Shown one piece after another: positions 24,596 to 32,517 of a DNA stretch of 41,331 nt. Numbering within the stretch: position 1 is the first letter of the stretch; the number at the start of each line of letters is the position of its first letter. Location of the stretch: assembly GCA_046598935.1 (NCBI GenBank), contig JBKJHW010000010.1, forward strand, positions 1 to 41,331, given 5' to 3'. The notes beneath the pieces are model-generated. The model had not been told where the DNA came from. It did no database searches and saw nothing but the letters and a program-made list of their open reading frames with translations. Position numbers and translations under genes: made by a program. The DNA comes from SCUN01 sp046598935. GTDB taxonomy: Bacteria; Acidobacteriota; Vicinamibacteria; Vicinamibacterales; SCN-69-37.

Positions 24596-26489
24596 TGGTG
24601 CCGATCTTCACGACGGCCGGCTCTTTCAACGGCAGCACTGGCAGCGGTTTGCCGTCCTGCTTCGCGAAGAATGTCTCGAGTACATGCTTGGCGATCGGGC
24701 TGGCGGTCGTGCCCCCGTGGCCGCCGTGCTCGACGAAGACGACGCCGGCGATCTGCGGATTGTCGCGCGGGGCGAAGAACACGAACCACGCGTTATCTTC
24801 GAGATTCTTGAGGGTGCGCCCCTTCGCTGCCGCCCGGCCTTCGTTCGAGATCACCTGCGCGGTGCCGGTCTTACCCGAGACATCGCGGCCTTCGATGCGC
24901 GCGCCGCGTCCCGTGCCGGCAGCGTTCACGACCATCCACAACCCGTCACGGATCGCCTGGAGATTATCGGGTTTGATGAACAGGCTCGACTTCGGCGGCG
25001 GTATCGGCGTCGCCTCCCAGCCCTTACCCTTGCCCGTGTCGATGGCGCGGAGCACATGCGGCGTGATCAGCGTGCCGCCGTTCGCCATCGTCGCGACCAT
25101 CGTCGCCAGACCGATCGGCGTGACGTTCACCGCGCCCTGGCCGATCGACACCGAGATTGTTTCGCCGGGATACCAGGGCTGCTTCCGCTCGCGGAGCGAC
25201 CATTCGGTCGAGGCGACAAAACTCGTGCTCTCGCTCGGCAGATCGATCCCGGTCTTTCCGACGATGCCGAGCTTCTCGGCGTACTCGTGGATGGTGTCGA
25301 TCTTCAATTTCGAACCGACGGTGTAGAAGAAGACGTTGCAGGACTTCTCCATCGCGTGACGAACGTCCATCACCCCGTGCGCGCCGTAGTCGGCTCTGCT
25401 GCAGCTGAATCGCCGGCCGCCATAATCAAAATAACCGGGGCAGTTCACCCTCGTCTGCGGCGTGATGACGCCGGTTTCAAGCCCTGCGACCGCCATCGCG
25501 ATCTTGAACGTCGAGCCCGGCGAATAGGTGCCTTGAATCAGCCGATTCTGAAACGGCTTCTGCGGATCGGTCATCAGCTTCGTGAAGGCCGCGCGGCCGA
25601 TGCCTGTGGCGAATGCGTTCGGGTCGTAACTGGGCACGCTCGTCAGGGACAACACTTCGCCGGTCCGCGGGTCCAGAAATACGGCGGCGCCCGCGTAGCC
25701 GGACGCCGCGAATGCGGCGTCCGCGGCCTTTTGCAGGTCGATGTCGATCGTCAGTTGCAGCCGATCGCCGTCAACCGCCTCTTCTTCGCCCATCTTTTCG
25801 ATCTCGCGGCCGCGGCTGTTGACGGCGACGCTGCGTTTGCCGTCTTTGCCCTGGAGCAATGAGTTGTACGTGCGCTCGAGACCCGCCTGCCCGACCATCG
25901 TGCCGATCTCGAGCCCGTTGAACTCGGCACGCTGCAGCTGGTTTTGCTGGATTTCGCCCACGTAGCCGAAAAGATGCGCCGCCATGCCGCCGCCCGGGTA
26001 CTCGCGCGTCGGCAGAATCTGGACGACGACCTCCGGCAGATCGACCTGGCGCGCCGTGACCGCCGCCACCTGCGACATCGTCGCGTTGTCGATGATCGGC
26101 ACCGGCAGGTACAGCGGATCGCGCCGGCGCTTCGCGGCGGCGACAATCTCGGCGATGTCACCTTCCGGCATGCGCGTCGCTTCGGCGAGACGGCGAATGG
26201 CTTCCGGCAGGTCCTTGCTTTGCTCGCGCACGATCGCAATCGTGTAGGAATAGATATTCCGGACCAGCACTTCGCCGTTGCGGTCGTACAGCACGCCGCG
26301 CGGCGCGCGAAGGGGAAATGTCTTCAAGTGCTGGCGCGCGGCGAGCTCTTCATAGCGGGTGTGCTGCACAACCTGAATCACCCAGAACCCGCCGGCAACC
26401 ACCGAGAACACCACGATCGCGAGGGCGCGAAGCACGCCGAGCCGCGTAGTGAAACTTTGACGATCCTCGAAGTTGGCGGAGGTCAGCAT
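24585..26489 (-). CDS. mrdA: Penicillin-binding protein 2 (peptidoglycan transpeptidase)
   Basis: 634 residues from the ATG at 26489, which has AGAGGAA nine bases upstream; a GTG at 26498 is in frame but badly spaced. One membrane helix near the N-terminus (LRALAIVVFSVVAGGFWVIQV), a pedestal domain with the class B motif PRGVLYDRNGEVL, and the transpeptidase domain with SxxK (Ser326-Lys329 in GSTFKIAM), SxN (Ser383-Asn385 in KSCNVFF) and KTG (about 540, SGKTGTAQV). It cross-links the strands made by RodA. The overlap with mreD is three to seven bases at most and with rodA 11 bases. Confidence 0.95.
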   Translation of the reverse strand: MLTSANFEDRQSFTTRLGVLRALAIVVFSVVAGGFWVIQVVQHTRYEELAARQHLKTFPLRAPRGVLYDRNGEVLVRNIYSYTIAIVREQSKDLPEAIRRLAEATRMPEGDIAEIVAAAKRRRDPLYLPVPIIDNATMSQVAAVTARQVDLPEVVVQILPTREYPGGGMAAHLFGYVGEIQQNQLQRAEFNGLEIGTMVGQAGLERTYNSLLQGKDGKRSVAVNSRGREIEKMGEEEAVDGDRLQLTIDIDLQKAADAAFAASGYAGAAVFLDPRTGEVLSLTSVPSYDPNAFATGIGRAAFTKLMTDPQKPFQNRLIQGTYSPGSTFKIAMAVAGLETGVITPQTRVNCPGYFDYGGRRFSCSRADYGAHGVMDVRHAMEKSCNVFFYTVGSKLKIDTIHEYAEKLGIVGKTGIDLPSESTSFVASTEWSLRERKQPWYPGETISVSIGQGAVNVTPIGLATMVATMANGGTLITPHVLRAIDTGKGKGWEATPIPPPKSSLFIKPDNLQAIRDGLWMVVNAAGTGRGARIEGRDVSGKTGTAQVISNEGRAAAKGRTLKNLEDNAWFVFFAPRDNPQIAGVVFVEHGGHGGTTASPIAKHVLETFFAKQDGKPLPVLPLKEPAVVKIGTNDR

Positions 26490-26491
26490 CG

Positions 26492-27010
26492 CTACCACTT
26501 CCTCTTGCCGAAACTCGAACGCCGGGACGGCCCGCGGCGCATCAGCGCCGGCACCGTCTCAATAGCCTGGAAGAGCACGAGCGCGATCAAGGCGTTCAAT
26601 CCCGTTTCAGTCAGCATAGCGGGCCCCGACAGCCCCGCCCAGCCCAGATTGATCGCGCTCAGGATGCCCTGCACCACCAGCCGGTGCGCGATCGTGGCGG
26701 CCGCCACGATCAGCATCCGCGGCGCCGCGCGCGCGACGATAAACTGTGAGCCGACTGCGCCGACGACGAAGCCGATCACGGTCTTGGCAAGCCCACCCAC
26801 GCCGATGATGCCGCCGGCCAACGCGTCCTGCGTGAGCCCGCCGAGCGTGCCGCCGATGACCCCGGCGCCTGGCCCCCATTTGAGCGCGACGAAACAGACC
26901 GCGACGAGCACCAGATCGAGCGACCAGCTGCCGCCCACGGTAAACCGCGCAAACGCCATCTGCAAGGCGACCGAGGCCGCGATCACGCCGACGACGCCGA
27001 AGGCCTTCAT
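26492..27010 (-). CDS. mreD: Rod shape-determining protein MreD
   Basis: Inner-membrane protein of 172 residues with five or six hydrophobic helices (GVVGVIAASVALQMAF, LVLVAVCFVAL, GVIGGTLGGL, KTVIGFVVGAVG and MLIVAAATIAHRLVV). MreD is poorly conserved, so the call rests on topology, size and place between mreC and mrdA. The PDxxL-type stretches usual in the family are replaced by SWSLDLVLVAV. Its start overlaps the mreC stop by four bases. Confidence 0.88.
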   Translation of the reverse strand: MKAFGVVGVIAASVALQMAFARFTVGGSWSLDLVLVAVCFVALKWGPGAGVIGGTLGGLTQDALAGGIIGVGGLAKTVIGFVVGAVGSQFIVARAAPRMLIVAAATIAHRLVVQGILSAINLGWAGLSGPAMLTETGLNALIALVLFQAIETVPALMRRGPSRRSSFGKRKW

Positions 27011-27876
27011 TTGATGACGCCGCCCGGCGCCTTCTCGGCTTCCGCCACCACCGGCGGCGGATCGAGGACGACGAGCACGAGTCTGAGATGCGAGAAATTA
27101 ACGGCGGGCCGGATCGCAATTGTCTTGTAGGTGGTGCCCGCGCCGCGGTCCGCGCGCTCGACCTTGCCGATCAGAAATCCGGCGGGAAAAATGCCGTCCT
27201 GCCCGGACGTAAACACCGTGTCGCCGGCCTTGATCTCGTAGCTCTTGTTGATGTAGTTCATGTTGAGCGGCGGATCTTCGTCGTTGCCGAGGCCGACGAC
27301 GACGCCGCCCGCCGAGATTCGATCGATCACGGCGCCCGCAGCCGCCGCGCGCCCGATGAGCAGCTGCACCTTCGACGCGTGGGCCCGCGGGGTGCCGAAT
27401 ACGCGCCCCACGACGCCGCCGCCCGCAATGACCGCGAGGTTGCTGCGCACGCCGTCGGCGGTGCCTCGATCGATCGTGATGGTCAGCGCGCCGGGCGATG
27501 GATCTCCGGCGATGACGCGCGCCGCGAGCGTGCGCTGCGTCACGCTCATCTGGAGCTGCAGCGTCTGCTCGAGCCCATGCGTCTGACTGCTGATTGCGGT
27601 TTGCGCCTGAAGCTGCCCTTGGAGCGAGGCGACTTCGGCTTTGAGCGCGGCGTTCTCCGCGACAACCCCGCGAAGCGCGAAGTAGTTGCGCCAGATCGAC
27701 GTCGCGCCGTCGCCGATCGACGCCATGCCCCCCTGCACGCGGGCAAATCCGCCGAACGCCAGATCTTCGATCAGCGGCATGCCGGACTTGGCCTGCACCT
27801 GCGCGGAAATCAGCAACACGTGTCCGAGACTGACGGCCAGGAATAGAACGGCGGTCCGGCGGCGGATGTCGATCAA
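27007..27876 (-). CDS. mreC: Rod shape-determining protein MreC
   Basis: Periplasmic scaffold of 289 residues that activates the PBP2-RodA pair. There is one N-terminal membrane helix (TAVLFLAVSLGHVLLISA), a coiled coil at about residues 72-118 (VVAENAALKAEVASLQGQLQAQ), and the two beta-barrel domains with ITIDRGTADGVRSNLAVIAGGGVVGRV, a family hallmark, and GDTVFTSGQDGIFPAGFLIGKV. The C-terminus is Pro/Ala/Glu rich. ATGA overlap with mreB upstream. Confidence 0.95.
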   Translation of the reverse strand: MIDIRRRTAVLFLAVSLGHVLLISAQVQAKSGMPLIEDLAFGGFARVQGGMASIGDGATSIWRNYFALRGVVAENAALKAEVASLQGQLQAQTAISSQTHGLEQTLQLQMSVTQRTLAARVIAGDPSPGALTITIDRGTADGVRSNLAVIAGGGVVGRVFGTPRAHASKVQLLIGRAAAAGAVIDRISAGGVVVGLGNDEDPPLNMNYINKSYEIKAGDTVFTSGQDGIFPAGFLIGKVERADRGAGTTYKTIAIRPAVNFSHLRLVLVVLDPPPVVAEAEKAPGGVIK

Positions 27877-28898
27877 TCCAACGAGATCTTTCTCAGCAGC
27901 TCGAAGTTCGCCAGCATCTTGCCGGCGCCCAGCACGACGGTCGAGAGCGGATCTTCCGCCATCGCCACCGGCAGGCCGGTCTCCTCGCGGAGACGCTTAT
28001 CCAGGTTCTTCAAGAGGGACCCGCCGCCGGTGAGCACGATGCCGCGGTCGACGATGTCGGCCGACAGCTCCGGAGGCGTGCGTTCGAGCGCCACGCGAAC
28101 GGCGTCAACGATCACGTTGACCGTTTCGGCGAGCGACTCGCGAATCTCCTCGTCGGTAATGGTGATCGTCTTCGGCACGCCCTCGATCAAATGGCGCCCC
28201 TTGATCTCCATCGTCAACCGTTCGTCGAGCGGGAAGGCCGAGCCAAGCTCCATCTTGATCTGCTCGGACGTGCGCTCGCCGATGAGGAGGTTGTACGTCT
28301 TCTTGATGTACTGGATGATCGCTTCGTCCATCTCGTTGCCCGCCACGCGAATCGCCTTGCTGTAGACGATGCCTGCGAGAGAGATGACGGCGATGTCAGT
28401 GGTGCCGCCGCCAATGTCGACGACCATGTTGCCGGCCGCCTCTTCAATCGGCATGCCTGCGCCGATTGCGGCGGCCATCGCTTCTTCTACTAGATAAACC
28501 TCACTTGCTTTAGCGCGATACGCGCTGTCTTTGACGGCGCGTTTTTCGACCTGCGTAATTTCCGACGGCACGCCGATGACGATGCGCGGCCGCACCCACA
28601 TCTTGCCGTTGTGCGCCTTCTTGATGAAGTGCGCGAGCATTTTTTCCGTGACTTCGAAGTCGGCGATGACGCCGTCCTTCATCGGCTTGATCGCCACGAT
28701 GTTGCCGGGCGTCCGTCCGAGCATTTCTTTCGCTTCACGTCCGACGGCCTCGATCCGGCCGGTCACTTTATTGATCGCGACAATCGACGGCTCGTTGACG
28801 ACGATGCCCTTGCCGCGCGCGTACACACACGTATTGGCCGTACCCAAGTCGATCGCAAGATCGCTCGAAAACAAGGAAAACAGCGACCGAAAACTCAA
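27873..28898 (-). CDS. mreB: Actin-like cell-shape protein MreB
   Basis: Cytoplasmic filament former that steers the elongasome. 341 residues with phosphate-1 DLAIDLGTANTCVYARGKG, the connect motifs, phosphate-2 GNMVVDIGGGTTDIAVISL and adenosine motif GIVLTGGGSLLKNLD. The frame is open to 28961, but the extra residues are not MreB-like; I choose the TTG at 28898, which is preceded by AGGG and shares bases with the stop of the upstream diguanylate cyclase (TTGA), giving MSFRSLFSLFSSDLAIDLG, the normal N-terminus with its membrane-binding helix. That overlap means mreB translation is coupled to the GGDEF gene. Confidence 0.96.
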   Translation of the reverse strand: MSFRSLFSLFSSDLAIDLGTANTCVYARGKGIVVNEPSIVAINKVTGRIEAVGREAKEMLGRTPGNIVAIKPMKDGVIADFEVTEKMLAHFIKKAHNGKMWVRPRIVIGVPSEITQVEKRAVKDSAYRAKASEVYLVEEAMAAAIGAGMPIEEAAGNMVVDIGGGTTDIAVISLAGIVYSKAIRVAGNEMDEAIIQYIKKTYNLLIGERTSEQIKMELGSAFPLDERLTMEIKGRHLIEGVPKTITITDEEIRESLAETVNVIVDAVRVALERTPPELSADIVDRGIVLTGGGSLLKNLDKRLREETGLPVAMAEDPLSTVVLGAGKMLANFELLRKISLD

Positions 28899-30346
28899 CG
28901 CACGCCCTCTACTTTCTCTGACCCGGTTCGTAGATCTCGCTCTTGCACCGTTCGTAACCATCGAGACGCCGCGCCGCCGCGCACCGCCACATGAATGCCG
29001 TCCTTGCCGTCTTCCTTCACACGATACATCGCCGCGTCGGCCGCTTCGAGGAGTCCTTCAGCCGTGTCGGCCGCTTCCGGCATCGTCGAGACGCCGATCG
29101 AGGCCGTGAGCCGGATACCTTCACCGCGATCTGCCAGAAACAGATGTCGCGCAATACGGTCCCGCAGACGGTTGGCGACGGCCATGGCGCCCTCGGACGT
29201 CGTGTCGGGGAGAACAAGGGAGAACTCGTCCCCGCCGTAGCGCGCGACGATATCGGTTTCGCGGGCGCTGCCGCGGATCAAGGCCGCCGCCTCGACGAGC
29301 GCGCGACTGCCGAGCAAGTGCCCATGCGCGTCGTTGATGCGCTTGAACCCGTCAAGATCCACGAACAAAAGTGAAAGGGGCGCATGGCTGCGAAGCGCAC
29401 GCTTAGTTTCCTTCCGCAGGACCTCGTGGAGGTATCGCGAATTGAACAACTGCGTGAGGTCGTCAGTCACAGAAAGTGCTTCGGCGCGGGCCACGCGAAG
29501 CGCGTGCGCCAGCGCGTAACCGGCCGGTTCGAGCAGCCGGGTGATCGAACGGCGGAAGGCCGGCGAGAACCGCGGGGCCGTCCGTGCCCTGCCGTGGTCG
29601 ATACCCACGAGCACGCCCACGATCACGCCGTGCGCGACAATCGGCCAGCCGAGGCCGGCGGCTTCGATGTGCTCGCCGACCCGCGGATCGCCGGCAAGAC
29701 GCGCCGAGACATAGGCCTGCTCGCGCTGCGCGACGACGTCGGCGATGGCTTCGGCGGGGGTACGGAGCGCGGGATCCTGCGGGCGGCTCGCGAGAAACTG
29801 GACGCTGCCGTCCGCTTCGACCGCGACCACCGACCAGGATGCCATCGGCAGCCACTCGGACACGAGCGCCGATAGCGTGGATGCGACCATCGCGGGATCG
29901 GTGGAGAGATTGAGCATGCGCATCGTGTCAACAATGACATTGGCGCGAGCCGCGAGGCCGGCAAGGCGCTCGCCGCCCGCAACGAGACGCTCTGACAAAT
30001 CGTGCTCGCCGGGTAATCCGAGCGCGCGCTCGACTTCAGAGAGGCGCAACGGCACCCGCAGGTGGTGGCGAAAGCCGAGAGCGCGCGACAAGTCGGCGAC
30101 GGTGCGCGCGCCGGCGCCGAACGATGCCGATGGGACACCCGACAGCACGCGTGTGACATGGCTGCGATCGACATCGTCGTCAGCGCCGAGTTCCCACAAC
30201 ACGCCCGTCGCGTTCGCCGGCACGCGCGGGACCGCGCCTTGCTGGACACATTTAACGCGGAGATGTCCTGTCCGGCGCAACGGCGCCAGCAGCCGGACCA
30301 TATCCCGGCTGCGATGGAAAACGGCGAGCGTGAGCGCTCCTGACAT
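28895..30346 (-). CDS. Diguanylate cyclase: receiver-like, GAF-like and GGDEF domains
   Basis: 483 residues. The C-terminal domain (about 300-455) is a full GGDEF domain: LTQLFNSRYLHEVL, LSLLFVDLDGFKRINDAHGHLLGSRAL and ARYGGDEFSLVLP; an RETD inhibitory site ends exactly five residues before GGDEF, so product inhibition is expected. Residues about 125-285 resemble a GAF domain (ITRLL.. end, VAVEADGSVQFLA, GWPIVAHGVIVGVLVGID). The first 115 residues look like a receiver that has lost its phospho-acceptor: VRLLAPLRRTGHLRV and a closing HLRVPLRLSEVERAL in place of the Lys-Pro segment. It would make cyclic di-GMP. It is the first gene of the cell-shape operon. A palindrome covers its start codon and no ribosome-binding site precedes the ATG. 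Confidence 0.92.
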   Translation of the reverse strand: MSGALTLAVFHRSRDMVRLLAPLRRTGHLRVKCVQQGAVPRVPANATGVLWELGADDDVDRSHVTRVLSGVPSASFGAGARTVADLSRALGFRHHLRVPLRLSEVERALGLPGEHDLSERLVAGGERLAGLAARANVIVDTMRMLNLSTDPAMVASTLSALVSEWLPMASWSVVAVEADGSVQFLASRPQDPALRTPAEAIADVVAQREQAYVSARLAGDPRVGEHIEAAGLGWPIVAHGVIVGVLVGIDHGRARTAPRFSPAFRRSITRLLEPAGYALAHALRVARAEALSVTDDLTQLFNSRYLHEVLRKETKRALRSHAPLSLLFVDLDGFKRINDAHGHLLGSRALVEAAALIRGSARETDIVARYGGDEFSLVLPDTTSEGAMAVANRLRDRIARHLFLADRGEGIRLTASIGVSTMPEAADTAEGLLEAADAAMYRVKEDGKDGIHVAVRGGAASRWLRTVQERDLRTGSEKVEGVR

Positions 30347-30360
30347 CGGTTAAACCGATG
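30344..30360. promoter_or_regulatory. Perfect 17-bp palindrome on the GGDEF start codon
   Basis: CATCGGTT-A-AACCGATG. The first three bases are the complement of the ATG of the diguanylate cyclase, so the palindrome spans the start codon and the 14 bases before it. It is either an operator or an RNA hairpin that hides the start. Confidence 0.6.
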
Positions 30361-30361
30361 A

Positions 30362-30367
30362 ACTATA
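30362..30367 (-). promoter_or_regulatory. Possible -10 box of the cell-shape operon
   Basis: TATAGT on the reverse strand, 15 bases before the ATG at 30346. If used, the transcript would have a leader of only about six to nine bases. No good -35 box lies at 16-18 bases (GCAAAA at best), so confidence is low. Confidence 0.3.
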
Positions 30368-30474
30368 TCACGCCCAAACCCTGTTTTTGCTAGCACTTGC
30401 AGGGACTTACCGCGATCCGTGGCATAATCCTCGTTTCGTCTGCCCGACTGGCGGACCCCGCGGAGAAACACTCG

Positions 30475-32385
30475 ATGACGATGCTCGACAACATGCGCCG
30501 ACACAAGGCGTGGCTCAAGTGGAGCCTTGGCCTGGTGGTACTGGCGTTTGTCCTTCTTTACGTCCCCAGCTTCATGGATACCGGCGGCGCCGCCGCCACG
30601 GACACGATCGCAACGGTCGACGGCCGCGAAATCAAGGCAGGCAATTTCCGAATTCTGTATTCCCAGCAGGTCGATGCGTACCGGCAGGCCTACGGCGCCA
30701 GCCTCAACGACCAGCTGCTCAAGCAACTCGGCATCGAACAGCGCCTGATCCAGCAGATGATCGACCAGGAGGCCGTGCTCGCCGAGGCCGCCCGTCTCAA
30801 GCTCACGGTGACCGACAGCGAAGTGAAGGCGCGCCTCCTCCGGCTGCCGGCCCTCCAGGAAAACGGCGTCTTCGTCGGCTACGACCGCTACAAGCAGATG
30901 CTCACAATGAACCGCCCGCCGATGACGACATCGCAGTTCGAAGAAGAGCTGCGCAAGAACCTGCTCTCCGAGAAGGTTCAGGCGGCAGTGACCGGCTGGG
31001 TGTCGGTTGACGAGGCGGCTGTCGCGAAGTCGTATCGCGACCGCAACGAAAAGGTCAAGCTCGAGCTGGCCGTGTTTTCCGCCAACAATTTCCGCGCGGG
31101 GATTGAACCGACGCAGCCGGAAATGCAGGCCGAGTTTGCCGCGAACGCCGATGCCTACAAGATCGGCGAACGGCGCCGCGTGCGATTCCTTTCGATCGAC
31201 GCGCAGGCGCTGCGCCCGAAGATGACGGTGACCGACGCGGAGATCTCGACGAAGTACAACGAGATGATCGCGACGTTCTCGACGCCGGAAACGTACAACG
31301 CGCGTCACATCCTTCTCAAGACTGAGGGCAAAGACGATGCGACCGTGAAGAAAGCGGCCGAGGGCATCCTCGCGAAGGCCAAGGCGCCGGGCGCCGATTT
31401 CGCGAAGCTCGCGACGCAGTACACGGAAGACGAAGGCAGCAAGGCGACGGCCGGCCTCTACGAGAACGTCACGCGCGGCCAGATGGTGACGCAGTTCGAT
31501 GAGACGGCGTGGGCGCTCAAGCCCGGCCAGGTCAGCGACCTCGTGAAGACCGAGTTCGGTTACCACATCCTCAAGCTCGAAACGCACAACGCGCCCAACA
31601 GCAAGCCGCTCGCGCAGGTGAAGGCGCAGCTTGACGACCAGCTGCGCTGGGAGAAGGCGCAGGCCGAGGCGCAGAAGATCAACGACGAAGTGGCGCCCAC
31701 GATCAAACAGGCAGCGGACCTCGACCGGATCGCCCAGTCGCGCGGCCTGATCGTCGGCGACTCGGGCCTTTTCGCTCGCGATGAGCCGATGGCCGGCATT
31801 GGCTTCGAGCCGACGGTCGCGGCCGAAGCGTTCGCGATGAAGCCGAACGCCGTCAGCGGCTCGCTCCGCACGCAGCGCGGCTTCGCGTTCATCACGCTCG
31901 CGGAGACGCAGGCGCCGCATGCGCCGAAGCTCGAAGAAGTCCAGGCCAAGGTGCGCGAGGACGTGGTCCGCAAGAAGTCCGTCGAGCTCGCGAAAGCCAA
32001 AGCGGCGGCAGTGTCGCGGTCGAAGGCGAACTTCGCCGGCGCGGCAAAATCAGCCGGCGTCGAAGTAAAGAAGACGGAACTGATCGGCCGCGGCACCGCC
32101 CTGCCGGAAGTCGGCATCAGCGGCGTGGTTGATGACGCCGTCTTCGCGCTGGCGCAGGGCGCCGTCAGCCAGCCCATCTCCACCGACACCGCCGTCGTCG
32201 TCGCGCACGTTGTCGAGAAGCAGGCGGGCACGGCGGATGGACTCAAGACCGAGCGCGAGCAGATCAAGAGCGAATTGCTGCAGCAGACGCGGCAGGAATT
32301 TTTCGCCGCCTACATGAGCAAGGCCAAAGCGAAGATGAAGATCGTGACCAATGACGCCACGATCAAGTCATTGATCGGCGGGTAG
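30475..32385 (+). CDS. PpiD/SurA-like periplasmic peptidyl-prolyl isomerase
   Basis: 636 residues from the ATG at 30475 (GGAG nine bases upstream; in-frame codons before it are not protein-like). A single N-terminal membrane anchor (WLKWSLGLVVLAFVLLYVPSF) and domain order match PpiD: SurA-N-like region starting IATVDGREIKAGNFRILY, then the parvulin domain at about 270-370 (YNARHILLKTEGKD, FAKLATQYTEDEGSKATAGLY, FDETAWALKPGQVSDLVKTEFGYHILKLE), followed by a helical C-terminal region. It helps folding of exported proteins. It is divergent from the cell-shape operon, with 128 bases between; a CATAAT with a distant TTGCAG may be its promoter. Confidence 0.92.
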   Translation: MTMLDNMRRHKAWLKWSLGLVVLAFVLLYVPSFMDTGGAAATDTIATVDGREIKAGNFRILYSQQVDAYRQAYGASLNDQLLKQLGIEQRLIQQMIDQEAVLAEAARLKLTVTDSEVKARLLRLPALQENGVFVGYDRYKQMLTMNRPPMTTSQFEEELRKNLLSEKVQAAVTGWVSVDEAAVAKSYRDRNEKVKLELAVFSANNFRAGIEPTQPEMQAEFAANADAYKIGERRRVRFLSIDAQALRPKMTVTDAEISTKYNEMIATFSTPETYNARHILLKTEGKDDATVKKAAEGILAKAKAPGADFAKLATQYTEDEGSKATAGLYENVTRGQMVTQFDETAWALKPGQVSDLVKTEFGYHILKLETHNAPNSKPLAQVKAQLDDQLRWEKAQAEAQKINDEVAPTIKQAADLDRIAQSRGLIVGDSGLFARDEPMAGIGFEPTVAAEAFAMKPNAVSGSLRTQRGFAFITLAETQAPHAPKLEEVQAKVREDVVRKKSVELAKAKAAAVSRSKANFAGAAKSAGVEVKKTELIGRGTALPEVGISGVVDDAVFALAQGAVSQPISTDTAVVVAHVVEKQAGTADGLKTEREQIKSELLQQTRQEFFAAYMSKAKAKMKIVTNDATIKSLIGG

Positions 32386-32392
32386 TTTCAAA

Positions 32393-32517
32393 GTTCCAAG
32401 GGCATAGAGTCCCAAAGTAAGAGTGCCGGGGTGCCAGAGTGCCAAAGTGCGGTGATGCGCATTCTGGCCCTTTGACCCTCCGGCACTTTTGCTTTGGAAC
32501 GCTGGAACCCTGGAACT
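32393..32517. repeat. AGTGCC/GGCACT fold-back array between convergent genes
   Basis: The gap between the foldase and peptidase genes is made of variants of short words (GTTCCAA, GAGTCCCAAAG, AGAGTGCCGGGGTGCC, AGTGCCAAAGTGC) in the left half and their complements (GGCCCTTTG, CCTCCGGCAC, TTTGCTTTGGAAC, GGAACCCTGGAAC) in the right. The halves pair at roughly three of four positions. It could serve as a two-way terminator. Confidence 0.7.

Noticed and set aside
24684..25862. 392-codon forward frame over PBP2
   Set aside because: Antisense to the transpeptidase motifs; Arg-rich text typical of shadows.
29623..31920. 765-codon open frame on the reverse strand
   Set aside because: It is antisense to the foldase gene and out of frame with the diguanylate cyclase; the translation is Arg/His/Leu-rich without any domain. 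Long antisense frames are expected at this GC content.
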